Shown here piece after piece: positions 1 through 7,622 of a stretch of 30,021 nucleotides of DNA; within the stretch, counting starts at the first letter, position 1; every line of letters starts with the position of its first letter. The position numbers were made by a program, and so were the translations under genes. The notes beneath the pieces were generated by a model, which saw nothing but the letters and a program-made list of their open reading frames with translations, made no database searches and had not been told where the DNA came from. Origin of the DNA: an uncultured Clostridium sp. (GTDB lineage: Bacteria > Bacillota > Clostridia > Clostridiales > Clostridiaceae); the NCBI GenBank assembly GCA_900543325.1, contig UQQU01000039.1, positions 1-30,021 on the forward strand, given 5' to 3'.

Positions 1-51
1 AATGAGTTTGTAAAACCGCACCAAAACAAAGTTTTGGGGGTTATGCAATAA
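1..51 (+). CDS. C-terminal tail of an unidentified gene (cut by window edge)
   Basis: Frame 1 is open from the first base to a TAA at 49-51, encoding 16 residues that end in KVLGVMQ. Too little remains to recognise a family. The tail overlaps an inverted repeat (14-42) and is followed 20 bp later by the ribosome binding site of the next gene. It could be a chance open frame. Confidence 0.3.
   Translation, partial: NEFVKPHQNKVLGVMQ
14..42. repeat. Inverted repeat at the end of the upstream gene
   Basis: AACC (14-17) pairs with GGTT (39-42) and CCAAAAC (21-27) pairs with GTTTTGG (31-37), around an AAA loop. No T-run follows, so it is at best a weak terminator and may only be part of the coding tail. 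Confidence 0.35.
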
Positions 52-83
52 ACTAGAATAATATTATAAGGAGGTGTAATACA

Positions 84-353
84 ATGAAAGTGGTAAAAAA
101 AGATGGAAGATTACAAGAATTAGATCAAGATAAAATTGAAGTAAGTATATTAAATTCAACTAGAGATGAAAAGGCATTATTAAATGAGTCTGACGCAAAG
201 ATAATAGCAGAAGATGTAGTGAGTTGTATTAAAGAATTTAGAGGAGAAGAATATAATACATCTAGTTATGAAATAACAGGAGTAGTTATAAGTATATTAG
301 CTAGAGATGGATTTGATGATGTAATTAGCTCTTATGTAGGATATAAGAAGTAA
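84..353 (+). CDS. Stand-alone ATP-cone domain protein
   Basis: This 89-residue protein starts at an ATG placed 8 nt after a strong AGGAGGTG. The N-terminus, MKVVKKDGRLQELDQDKI, has the hallmark of the ATP-cone: a basic/acidic beta-hairpin that binds ATP or dATP in ribonucleotide reductases and NrdR. It closely resembles the first residues of the nrdD product in this same window (MKVIKRDGSTVEF). No catalytic domain, zinc ribbon or membrane segment follows, so the protein is essentially one cone. Free-standing cones are known in clostridia. A role as a nucleotide sensor or partner of ribonucleotide reductase is an inference. It could instead be a remnant of a larger gene, but the good ribosome binding site and intact frame argue against that. 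Confidence 0.8.
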   Translation: MKVVKKDGRLQELDQDKIEVSILNSTRDEKALLNESDAKIIAEDVVSCIKEFRGEEYNTSSYEITGVVISILARDGFDDVISSYVGYKK

Positions 354-517
354 AATTATAATTATATTAAGATATAAAAGATTATATTGAAAATATAGTA
401 TTCACTAAATCTAAATCAATACTAGTTATAAAATTTATAGATAATACTATGCCGCTATTAGCAAATTATATGTTATAATAAAACAGAATTTTATAGTAAG
501 GAATAGTGGAGGAGTTT

Positions 518-1324
518 ATGTATAAATTAATAGCAATTGATATGGATGGAACACTGCTTAAAGAAGATAAAACAGTTTCTGAAAGAACAAAAAATACTAT
601 AAAGGCAGCAAAAGAGAAAGGTGTTCAAGTTGTAATTGCAACAGGTAGGCCGATAGATGGAGTAACAAGATATCTAGAAGAATTAGATATGTATGATGAA
701 AATGATTGTGTTTTAACTTATAATGGTGGACTAGTTTTAAAGACTAAAAGTAGAGAAGTAATTTCTAAAATAGCATTAACAGGTGCTGATCTACATTATT
801 TACATAATTTAAGTAAGGAATTAGGTGTAAATATTCATGCATTTTCAGATGTACATGGATTAATAACTCCTAAAAATAGCAAATATACAGAAGTTGAAGC
901 AAATATAAATGGTATAGAAATAAACATAAATGATTATTCAGAAATTGAAGATGATCATTCTATAATTAAAGTTATGATGATTGATGAACCAGAAATATTA
1001 CAAAAGGCAGTAGATAATTTACCAAAAGAAGTTTATGATAAATATACTGTTGTTAGAAGTACACCATACTTTTTAGAGTTCCTAAATAAAGCTGTAAACA
1101 AAGGAACTGGTGTTGAGCTATTAGCACAACATTTAGGTATAAAACAAGAAGAGGTAATGACTTTTGGTGATGCTGGAAATGACCTTGATATGATAGTATA
1201 TGCTGGTATGGGTGTTGCAATGGAAAATGCATTTGAGGAAGTAAAAAAAGCAGCAAATTATATTACTGATTCAAATGAAAATGATGGAGTTGCAAAAGCT
1301 ATAGAAAAGTTTGTACTTAACTAA
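518..1324 (+). CDS. Cof/YidA-type HAD-superfamily sugar-phosphate phosphatase
   Basis: This is a cytosolic HAD-IIB hydrolase of 268 residues, the usual family length. Motif I is DMDGTLL near residue 8, with the nucleophilic Asp. Motif II is the ATGRP segment, the conserved Lys lies in KAVNKGTGVELL, and motif IV is GDAGNDLDM, which binds Mg2+. The cap between motifs II and III is of the Cof type. I start it at ATG 518 because GGAGGA (508-513) lies just ahead. The frame also has a GTG at 506, but that codon overlaps the ribosome binding site. Members dephosphorylate sugar phosphates, flavin or PLP-like phosphates with broad specificity, so the substrate cannot be named. It ends at a terminator shared with the convergent adenine deaminase gene. 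Confidence 0.9.
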   Translation: MYKLIAIDMDGTLLKEDKTVSERTKNTIKAAKEKGVQVVIATGRPIDGVTRYLEELDMYDENDCVLTYNGGLVLKTKSREVISKIALTGADLHYLHNLSKELGVNIHAFSDVHGLITPKNSKYTEVEANINGIEININDYSEIEDDHSIIKVMMIDEPEILQKAVDNLPKEVYDKYTVVRSTPYFLEFLNKAVNKGTGVELLAQHLGIKQEEVMTFGDAGNDLDMIVYAGMGVAMENAFEEVKKAANYITDSNENDGVAKAIEKFVLN

Positions 1325-1344
1325 TAGAATAAAATTACTGTTAT

Positions 1345-1378
1345 AAAATAAAGTCTGCTTATGGCAGACTTTATTTTA
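1345..1378. terminator. Bidirectional terminator between the HAD gene and ade
   Basis: AAAATAAAGTCTGC and GCAGACTTTATTTT form a near-perfect stem around a 5-nt loop. The A-rich left flank and T-rich right flank let it serve both convergent genes. Confidence 0.85.
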
Positions 1379-1400
1379 TAATTATTAACTTTTAGTATAA

Positions 1401-3140
1401 TTATTTACATACATCTATGAAATTGAAATTCTTAACATCAAATAATCCCTTATCTGTAATTTTGATATCTGGTATTACAGGTAATGATAAAAATGATAAA
1501 GTTAAAAATGGATTAAAATTGATATCAGGAGCTATAATTTTCAAAGCATCATGTAATTTATTTAAATCAGAAATAACATCATTAGATTTTCTAGCTGTTA
1601 TTATTCCACCTATCTCTAAGGATACAGAAGCTAATACTTTACCATCTTTAACAATGATTATTCCTCCGTTTATATTTTTTAACTCTTGTATAGCAAATAG
1701 CATATCAGAATCATTAGTACCACAAACAATTAAATTATGAGAATCATGTGCTATAGTTGTGGCAATAGCTCCAGATTTAATATTCAATCCTTTTAAAACA
1801 CCAAGACCAATATTTCCTGTGTTTTTATGACGTTCTATAACTGCGATTTTTAATAAGTTATCATTTGTTGTTGAACTAACAAATTCATCATTAAAATTTA
1901 ATTTAGATATATCAAGTCTCAAATGATTACTTTCTAATTTATTTGGTATTAATTCTATAACATTTAATGTTGATTTATTTTTTACATCTATTTTAAGAAT
2001 ATCCTTTGTAAGAGTAGGCAAATTAATAGAGTTTGATAAATTTGGACATAAGTTAGAATATTCTATATCAGTTATAAGAATATTATTAGATACTACTAAT
2101 TTACCATTTTTATAAACAGAATTAATTTTAAATTCTTCAAGGTTATCAAGAATAATAAAATCAGCAATATATGAAGGAGCTATAGCACCTTTGTTTTTTA
2201 AATTATAACATTCAGCAGCATTTAAAGTAGCCATTTGAATTGCAATTTCAGGAGCTAGTCCACCTTCGATACACATTTTAATAGAAGTATCTATACTACC
2301 ATTTTCAGCTAAATCATCAATATGTTTATCATCTGTACATAAGCAAAGACGTCTACTATTAAATATAGAAGCACCTTTAATTAAATCATTTAAATTTTTG
2401 GCAACAGTACCTTCTCTCATTAATACATATATTCCACGTCTAACTCTATCAACTAATTGTTCATAAGTAGCACATTCATGATCAGTTTTTATATTAGCTG
2501 TAGAATATACATTCACAGAGTGAGTGTTTAAGCCAGCACCATGACCATCTATAATTGAGTTATTAGAAATTGCATCATAAAGCTTATTTATCATATCATT
2601 ATTGCAATTTGAAACAGAAGGATAATCCATAACTTCAGCTAGTCCTAAAACTTTAGAATTAGAGTAGAAGTCTTTTAAATCTGAACTATTTAATACTGCA
2701 CCTGAGTTTTCAAATGGTGTAGATGGAACACAGGATGGAAGCATAAAATAAAAATCAAAAGGTATATTTTGTGCAGAGTCAATCATGAATTTGATTCCAG
2801 CTTGTCCTAGGATATTTGCTATTTCATGAGGATCTGCAATTAATGAAGTTACTCCATGTAATAGAGCAGTTTTATAATATTCATTTGGAGTAAGCATAGA
2901 AGATTCTATATGAGCATGAGAATCAATTAAGCCTGGGCAAATAAATTTTCCAGTACCATCAATTTCTATATCACCTGAATAATCTCCAAGACCAACGATG
3001 AATCCATTTTTTATAGCAACATCGCAAATAAATGAAGAGCATTGAAATACATCAACCACAGAAATGTTTTTTACAACTAAATCACAAGGAATTTCCTTAT
3101 TAGCTGCTTTAATATTATCAATAAAAATCTTTTTATTCAT
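1401..3140 (-). CDS. ade: Adenine deaminase
   Basis: This amidohydrolase-fold enzyme of 579 residues is full length for bacterial Ade. It converts adenine to hypoxanthine and ammonia for purine salvage. The metal-binding strand-1 motif is DSHAHIESSMLTP (around residue 93), where HIESSM is typical of Ade rather than adenosine deaminases. The second signature is CTDDKHIDDL, and DPHEIAN lies between them. The start ATG (3138-3140) is 9 nt after GGTGG. Upstream on the same strand are a consensus promoter and a guanine-class purine riboswitch whose 3' arm can pair with this ribosome binding site. Transcription runs toward the HAD gene and ends at the shared hairpin. Confidence 0.95.
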   Translation of the reverse strand: MNKKIFIDNIKAANKEIPCDLVVKNISVVDVFQCSSFICDVAIKNGFIVGLGDYSGDIEIDGTGKFICPGLIDSHAHIESSMLTPNEYYKTALLHGVTSLIADPHEIANILGQAGIKFMIDSAQNIPFDFYFMLPSCVPSTPFENSGAVLNSSDLKDFYSNSKVLGLAEVMDYPSVSNCNNDMINKLYDAISNNSIIDGHGAGLNTHSVNVYSTANIKTDHECATYEQLVDRVRRGIYVLMREGTVAKNLNDLIKGASIFNSRRLCLCTDDKHIDDLAENGSIDTSIKMCIEGGLAPEIAIQMATLNAAECYNLKNKGAIAPSYIADFIILDNLEEFKINSVYKNGKLVVSNNILITDIEYSNLCPNLSNSINLPTLTKDILKIDVKNKSTLNVIELIPNKLESNHLRLDISKLNFNDEFVSSTTNDNLLKIAVIERHKNTGNIGLGVLKGLNIKSGAIATTIAHDSHNLIVCGTNDSDMLFAIQELKNINGGIIIVKDGKVLASVSLEIGGIITARKSNDVISDLNKLHDALKIIAPDINFNPFLTLSFLSLPVIPDIKITDKGLFDVKNFNFIDVCK

Positions 3141-3146
3141 TTGATT

Positions 3147-3260
3147 AATCCACCTTTATAAAAATACTACATTAACCTTCGTGGATTTTACTTCATAGTT
3201 ATATCATTTACGGTGATATAGTAGAGACGCCTAAACCATATTTTTAAGCTTATACGAAGG
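3147..3260 (-). promoter_or_regulatory. Purine riboswitch (C74, guanine-class) of ade with anti-RBS arm
   Basis: Read on the minus strand, the aptamer runs from 3260 to 3191. P1 is CTTCGT/ATGAAG. P2 is GCTTAAA/TTTAGGC with loop AATATGG. J2/3 is GTCTCTAC. P3 is TATATCA/TGATATA with loop CCGTAAA. J3/1 is ACTATG. The loops and junctions match the purine-riboswitch consensus. The C in ACTATG equals C74, the guanine/hypoxanthine determinant; adenine switches have U. Downstream, AATCCAC (+ strand 3181-3187) is perfectly complementary to GTGGATT covering the ade ribosome binding site (3147-3153). ACGAAGG (3176-3182) can pair with CCTTCGT of P1 and would then block the anti-RBS pairing. There is no U-run, so control is probably translational, with ligand turning expression off. 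The fold was drawn by hand. Confidence 0.88.
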
Positions 3261-3271
3261 TTATTTTTATT

Positions 3272-3300
3272 ATTATATGATTATTGATTTTTACTGTCAA
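3272..3300 (-). promoter_or_regulatory. Consensus sigma-A promoter of ade
   Basis: On the minus strand, TTGACA (3300-3295) and TATAAT (3277-3272) are separated by exactly 17 nt. Transcription would start near 3265, five nt before the riboswitch aptamer. Confidence 0.85.
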
Positions 3301-3405
3301 AGAAAATTTGTGGAAATTAAAAACCTACAAAGATTAATATTAATAATAAATATTCTAAATTTGTAAAAAATATGATTTAATATTAATGTAAGGAGGGGGA
3401 AGGCT

Positions 3406-4320
3406 ATGCCAATAAAAATTCCAAAAGATTTACCTGCATTTAAAGTTTTATCTAATGAAAATATATTTGTAATGAATAATGAAAGGGCAGTAAATCAAGA
3501 TATAAGGCCGTTAAAAATAGCAATATTAAATTTAATGCCTAAAAAAATTCAAACAGAAAATCAATTACTTAGATATTTGTCTAATACACCACTTCAAGTG
3601 GAAATTAGGCTTTTACAAACAGAAAGTTATAAATCTAAACATACATCCCTTGAGCATATGGAAAAATTCTATAGTTATTTTAATGAAATCAAAAATGAAA
3701 AATTTGATGGATTAGTAATAACAGGAGCACCAGTTGAGCAATTAGAGTTTGAAGATGTTATATATTGGAATGAGTTAAAAGAAATAATGGAGTGGAGTAA
3801 AAGTAATGTATATTCAACCCTTCATATTTGTTGGGGAGCTCAAGCAGGGTTGAATTATCATTATGGAATTCCAAAATATCAATTAGAGAAAAAAATGTTT
3901 GGGGTATTTAAACATTTTATAAATGATAGAAATGCAGATCTTACAAGAGGATTAGATGATGTTTTTTATGCACCTCATTCTAGACATACTGAAGTAAGAA
4001 GAGAAGATATAGAAAAAATTGAAGAATTAGATATATTATCTGAATCTGAAGAGGCAGGAATATTTATTGTTGCTAATAAAAGTAGAAGACAAATCTTTAT
4101 ATCAGGGCATTTAGAGTATGAAAGAAATACACTTAGGGATGAATATTTTAGAGATGCTAATAAAGGATTAGATATAGAAGTTCCTAAAAATTATTTTCCA
4201 AGTGATAACCCTAGCCTAGAACCAATGGTTACATGGAGGGGAAGTGCAAATGTAGTTTTTAGCAATTGGCTTAATTATTGTGTATATCAAAATACTCCAT
4301 ATGATTTAGAAGAATTATAG
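3406..4320 (+). CDS. metAA: Homoserine O-acetyltransferase, MetA type
   Basis: This 304-residue protein activates L-homoserine for methionine synthesis. It has the MetA fold: a catalytic Cys142 in HICWGAQ, and His235 and Glu237 in SGHLEYER. The residue that selects the acyl donor is Glu111 (TGAPVEQ), where E. coli has Gly. Work on Bacillus MetA links Glu111 to acetyl-CoA rather than succinyl-CoA use, so I call it an acetyltransferase although family names often say succinyl. The ATG follows AGGAGGGGG by about 7 nt. I see no SAM riboswitch or T-box in the 145 bp leader shared with the divergent ade promoter. A long hairpin terminator follows the stop codon. Confidence 0.93.
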   Translation: MPIKIPKDLPAFKVLSNENIFVMNNERAVNQDIRPLKIAILNLMPKKIQTENQLLRYLSNTPLQVEIRLLQTESYKSKHTSLEHMEKFYSYFNEIKNEKFDGLVITGAPVEQLEFEDVIYWNELKEIMEWSKSNVYSTLHICWGAQAGLNYHYGIPKYQLEKKMFGVFKHFINDRNADLTRGLDDVFYAPHSRHTEVRREDIEKIEELDILSESEEAGIFIVANKSRRQIFISGHLEYERNTLRDEYFRDANKGLDIEVPKNYFPSDNPSLEPMVTWRGSANVVFSNWLNYCVYQNTPYDLEEL

Positions 4321-4330
4321 TTTGAAAAAA

Positions 4331-4387
4331 TAGGTTATTAAATTGATTAATAACAATAAGTTAGAAAATCAATTTGATAACCTTTTT
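4331..4387 (+). terminator. Terminator after metA
   Basis: AGGTTAT pairs with ATAACCT and the inner AAATTGATT pairs with AATCAATTT; TTTTT follows at the 3' side. Confidence 0.75.
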
Positions 4388-4912
4388 AATTGGAAAAATT
4401 TCTATATGTTAAATTTTAAAAAGCATATATTATGTTAAATTTCAAGACCTGTTTTTTAAAATTTAATGTAGTATAATGAAAAATATTGTAATGGAAAATG
4501 AATGAAAAATTAAATAAGGATAATATAGGAAATTAAATAAAATATAAAGAAAATTAAAGTGGTTGTAAGAAAAATACAGTAAATTCCTTGAAAACACGTT
4601 GAACTATATGTTGTGTTTAAAAGAAAAAGATAGTACAATATGTTGTGTATTTAAGGTTAATGGTATTAATATAAGCACTATTTTTTTATGTAAATTTTCA
4701 TAAAGTGGATTAGATAAGACAAATTAAAATAAGTATTATTTTAAAGAAAAAGAGTCAAAAAAAGATATATTTGAAAGTTTATTTAACATAATCGACCCTA
4801 GAGTATTATGAAAATAAATATCGATTAGTGTATAATTAGCCTTTAAATTAATAACTTATTTTATTTAATAGTGATTATTTAAAATATACTGAAGTTTAGG
4901 GAGTGGTATTAA
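4388..4912 (+). other. Long nrdD leader / intergenic region
   Basis: These 525 bp are very AT-rich and hold no credible ORF. The recognisable elements are the two NrdR boxes at 4601-4648 and promoter-like hexamers around them. A possible TTGTGT (4612-4617) with TACAAT (4634-4639) at 16 bp spacing overlaps both boxes. A TATAAT-like element also lies near 4471. About 260 bp remain between the boxes and the nrdD start with no structure I can name. Confidence 0.5.
4601..4648 (+). promoter_or_regulatory. Tandem NrdR boxes
   Basis: Box 1 is GAACTATATGTTGTGT (4601-4616) and box 2 is GTACAATATGTTGTGT (4633-4648). Both match the NrdR consensus acaCwAtATaTwGtgt at nearly every conserved base. Their starts are 32 bp apart, about three helical turns, which is the usual tandem arrangement. 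NrdR is the ATP-cone repressor of ribonucleotide reductase genes, and nrdD/nrdG lie downstream. The NrdR gene itself is not in the window. Confidence 0.82.
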
Positions 4913-5768
4913 TTGAAAGTAATTAAAAGGGACGGAAGTACAGTTGAGTTCGATAAGAGTAAAATAAGAGAAGCTATAACTAAGTCTATGAAAAACGGTA
5001 GTGGAATATTTTTAGCTGATATTGCAAGATTAATAGCAAATGATGCTGAAAAGTATTTTAGCAAACAAGATGAGATAGCAACTATTTATAAAATAGAAAG
5101 CTATGTGTATGATAGATTAGTTCACTACGGACAAGCTGAAACTGCAAGAGCGTATGAAGGTTACAGAGCTGTACAAGAATTTAAGAGAAATACTAATACT
5201 ACTGATGATAGTATATTAGAGTTACTAAGCAAGAAGAATGAAGATGTAATGAAGGAAAATTCAAATAAGAATCCTGTGGTATCTGCGACGCAAAGAGATT
5301 TAATTGCAGGGGAAGTATCTAAGGATATTGCTAGAAGAAAACTTATTCCAGCGCACATAGTTCAAGCCCATGATGAAGGAGCAATTCATTGGCATGATAT
5401 GGATTATACTATATCACCGATGTTTAACTGCTGTTTAATAAACTTAGAGGATATGTTTACTAATGGAACAGTAATAAATGAAAAGTTAGTTGAAGAACCT
5501 AAGAGTTTTGGAACAGCATGTACAGTAGCAACACAAATAATTGCTCAAGTTTCTTCTAATCAATATGGTGGGCAAAGTATCACTATTAAACATTTAGCTA
5601 AGTATTTAAAGGTAACAGAAGATAAAGCATTTAAGCACTATATGGAAATGCTTAATGATGAAGATCTTGCTACTAAGTTAGCTAAAGATATGAAGATGAA
5701 GGAACTTAAAGATGGAGTTCAAACTATAAGATATCAATTATCTACGTTACAAACAACAAATGGTCAAT
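4913..5768 (+). CDS. nrdD: Anaerobic ribonucleoside-triphosphate reductase, exon 1
   Basis: This is the N-terminal 285 codons plus one base of class III ribonucleotide reductase, which reduces NTPs to dNTPs with a glycyl radical. The start is a TTG at 4913 after AGGGAGTGG. The ATP-cone (MKVIKRDGSTVEF, residues 1 to about 90) starts there, which supports the choice. The catalytic barrel begins with NPVVSATQRDLIAGEVSKD and IHWHDMDYTISPMFNCCLINLEDMF. The exon breaks inside QTTNGQ; reading on into the intron meets a TAG at 5783. Joining T5768 to CT at 6299 restores GQSPFSTIYLEI, giving a 707-residue protein. The splice points are inferred from protein continuity, a U ending the exon and a G ending the intron. 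Confidence 0.92.
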
Positions 5769-6298
5769 TAGGCTGTCTATGTTAGAAATATCATAGATTA
5801 TAAGGCGGTGAACCTATAAATATAGGGTGTACTATGTATATATATAGTGCTATCGGTGAAAGCTAAGTCTTAGGTGATAGGAATGATTATTAGATAAAGA
5901 TGATAGAATAATCGAACCGGAAAATGCAGCATATGTTAAGGCAAAGAAAGTTAAAAATATTGATACTGGAGAGATATTTGAAAATGCTACTATTGCAGAG
6001 TTTCACTATCAAGGGTATAAGAGTGGAAATCTTTCAAAAGCCTGTACAGGTAAAAATAAAACTTTTGCTGGATTTAGATGGGAATATATATAATCCTAAG
6101 ATATGTTAATACCGAGCCAAGTTTGAGAAGCAATTCTCTTAAAGGTGTAACGACTAGCTTATACAATCCTTATGGGATTATGAAAAGCGTACTGTATAGG
6201 TGAAATTCCTATATGGGAAGTGCCGTCCACCCTAACGAAATAAGACGAGGGTGAAGAGATAGTCTGGAGTATGTGAAAACATACTGGGAGCACGCAAG
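5769..6298 (+). ncRNA. Group I intron (IA-like) interrupting nrdD
   Basis: This 530-nt insertion lies between two reading frames that together make one NrdD. The 3' half has a group I core. ATACCGAGCC lies at about 6109, followed by a small P6-type hairpin GAGAAGCAATTCTC. GGTGTAACGACTA gives the 5' side of P7, paired with TAGTC in AGAGATAGTC at about 6259. P8 is CACCCT/AGGGTG, and P9 is AGTATGT-GAAA-ACATACT. Sequence between the P7 5' strand and P8 can form extra P7.1/P7.2-like hairpins, as in T4 td-like group IA introns. TCTTAGG (5868-5874) pairs with CCTAAGA (6095-6101) and closes a loop holding the NUMOD remnant. The intron would begin after U5768 and end with G6298. I could not confidently draw P1. 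Confidence 0.88.
5887..6093 (+). pseudogene. NUMOD-like homing-endonuclease DNA-binding remnant in the intron
   Basis: A frame between TGA (5884-5886) and TAA (6091-6093) encodes 68 residues with no ATG, GTG or TTG start. It reads KAKKVKNIDTGEIFENATIA, then SGNLSKACTGKNKTFAGFRW and EYI. This matches the pattern of the intron-encoded nuclease repeat (NUMOD/IENR1), whose usual form is V..tetGeiF.sa..A....i....Is.ackGk.ktagG..W.Y. It is the C-terminal DNA-recognition module of HNH and GIY-YIG homing enzymes. No HNH or GIY-YIG catalytic motif is present anywhere in the intron. It is most likely the leftover of a lost endonuclease, held in a loop closed by a 7-bp stem. Confidence 0.75.
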
Positions 6299-7566
6299 CT
6301 CCATTTAGTACGATTTACCTAGAAATAGAAGAAGGTAATCCATATGAAGAAGAAATGGCAATGATCTGTGAGGAAATGATAAGACAAAGACTTGAAGGAA
6401 TGAAAAATTACAAAGGTCAAGAAATTGGAGAAGCATTCCCTAAGTTAGTTTACTTACTTGATGAACATAATTGTCTTGAAGGTGGTAAATATGATTATAT
6501 AACTAAGCTTGCAGCTAAATGTACAGCTAAGAGATTAGTACCAGATTATCAAAGTGCTAAGATAATGAGAGAAAATTATGAAGGGAATACTTTCCCACCA
6601 ATGGGTTGTAGATCACACTTGTCCCCATGGAAAAATAAGGAAGGAAATTATAAATTTTATGGTAGATTTAATCAAGGAGTTGTATCGTTAAATTTACCAC
6701 AAATAGCTATAATAGCTGATAAAGATATGGAAATGTTCTGGGAAATGCTAGATCAAAGATTAGAACTTTGTAAAAATGCATTATTAACTAGACATAAAAT
6801 GTTACTTGGAGTAACTTCAGATTCAAGCCCAATACATTGGCAACATGGAGCTATAGCAAGACTTAAGAAAGGTGAAAAAATAGATGAGTTATTAAAAAAT
6901 GGATACTCAACTCTTTCACTTGGATATGTTGGTATAGCAGAAATGGTTCAAGCAATGTTAGGAGTAACACATACTTCAGAAGAGGGAGAAAAGTTCGCTT
7001 TAGAAGTAATGCAACATATGAGAGATAAATGTGATGAATGGAAGAAGGAAACAGGTCTTGGATTTGGACTGTATGGAACTCCAGCAGAAAGCTTAATTTA
7101 TAGATTCTGTAGAATAGATAAAGCTAGATTTGGAGAAATTCCAAATGTAACTGATAGATTATATTACACAAATTCATATCATGTACATGTTTGTGAAGAG
7201 ATTGATGCCTTTAGTAAGCTAAAATTTGAATCACAATTCCATAGCATTAGTAATGGTGGATGTATTTCTTATATTGAAGTACCTGATATGAATAAAAATG
7301 TTGAAGCTATTGAAGATATAATTAACTTTATATATCACAACATTCAATATGCTGAAATTAACACTAAATCTGATGTTTGTTATAAGTGTGGATTTAATGG
7401 AGAAATGCAATTAGATAAAGAAAGCTTAACTTGGCATTGTCCATCATGTGGAAATGATGATGAAAGTGAATTACAAGTTATGAGAAGAACTTGTGGATAT
7501 ATAGGAAGTTCATATTGGAACAAAGGAAGAACAGCAGAAATTGGAGATAGAGTTCTTCATCTATAA
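6299..7566 (+). CDS. nrdD: Anaerobic ribonucleoside-triphosphate reductase, exon 2
   Basis: This is the C-terminal 422 residues of NrdD, in frame with exon 1 after intron removal (the split codon T|CT is Ser). It begins SPFSTIYLEIEEGNPYEEEM and carries the barrel segments around NQGVVSLNLPQIA. The four-cysteine zinc site is CYKCGFNGEM then WHCPSCGN. The glycyl-radical loop is RRTCGYIG, with the radical Gly near residue 685 of the spliced protein. Without splicing, only exon 1 would be made and the radical site would be lost. A free ATG at 6355 lacks a ribosome binding site, so independent translation of exon 2 is unlikely. A perfect hairpin follows the stop, and nrdG begins 56 bp downstream. 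Confidence 0.95.
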
Positions 7567-7596
7567 AAAATGAGAGGGAATCCTCTCATTTTTTGT
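7565..7596 (+). terminator. Hairpin between nrdD and nrdG
   Basis: AAAAAATGAGAGG pairs perfectly with CCTCTCATTTTTT around GAAT, starting inside the nrdD stop codon. It looks like an intrinsic terminator, yet nrdG lacks an obvious separate promoter, so partial read-through may set the NrdD:NrdG ratio. Confidence 0.75.
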
Positions 7597-7622
7597 ATAA
7601 TAATTAATGGGAGGTATTTAGT

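Noticed and set aside
506..517. Upstream GTG start for the HAD phosphatase
   Set aside because: The GTG overlaps the GGAGGA ribosome binding site, and the HAD motif starts directly after ATG 518.
3261..3405. SAM riboswitch or T-box for metA
   Set aside because: The 145-bp leader has no GGTGGAN-like T-box and no S-box core; it only holds promoter-like AT-rich sequence and the ade promoter on the other strand.
5924..6109. ATG-started frame inside the nrdD intron (61 codons)
   Set aside because: It is an overlapping frame of the NUMOD-encoding stretch, with leucine/lysine-rich nonsense composition and no ribosome binding site. The recognisable protein similarity is in the other frame (5887-6093).
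6298..6300. Alternative splice giving NGQAPF (exon 1 ending at CAA, exon 2 starting GCT)
   Set aside because: Protein sequence would tolerate it, but the exon would end in A and the intron would not end in G, against group I rules. The NGQSPF junction satisfies both.
4913..7566. nrdD as a frameshifted or insertion-killed pseudogene
   Set aside because: Both halves are intact, the protein motif is restored exactly on removing 530 nt, and the insert has group I intron core elements. An intron explains the interruption better than decay.
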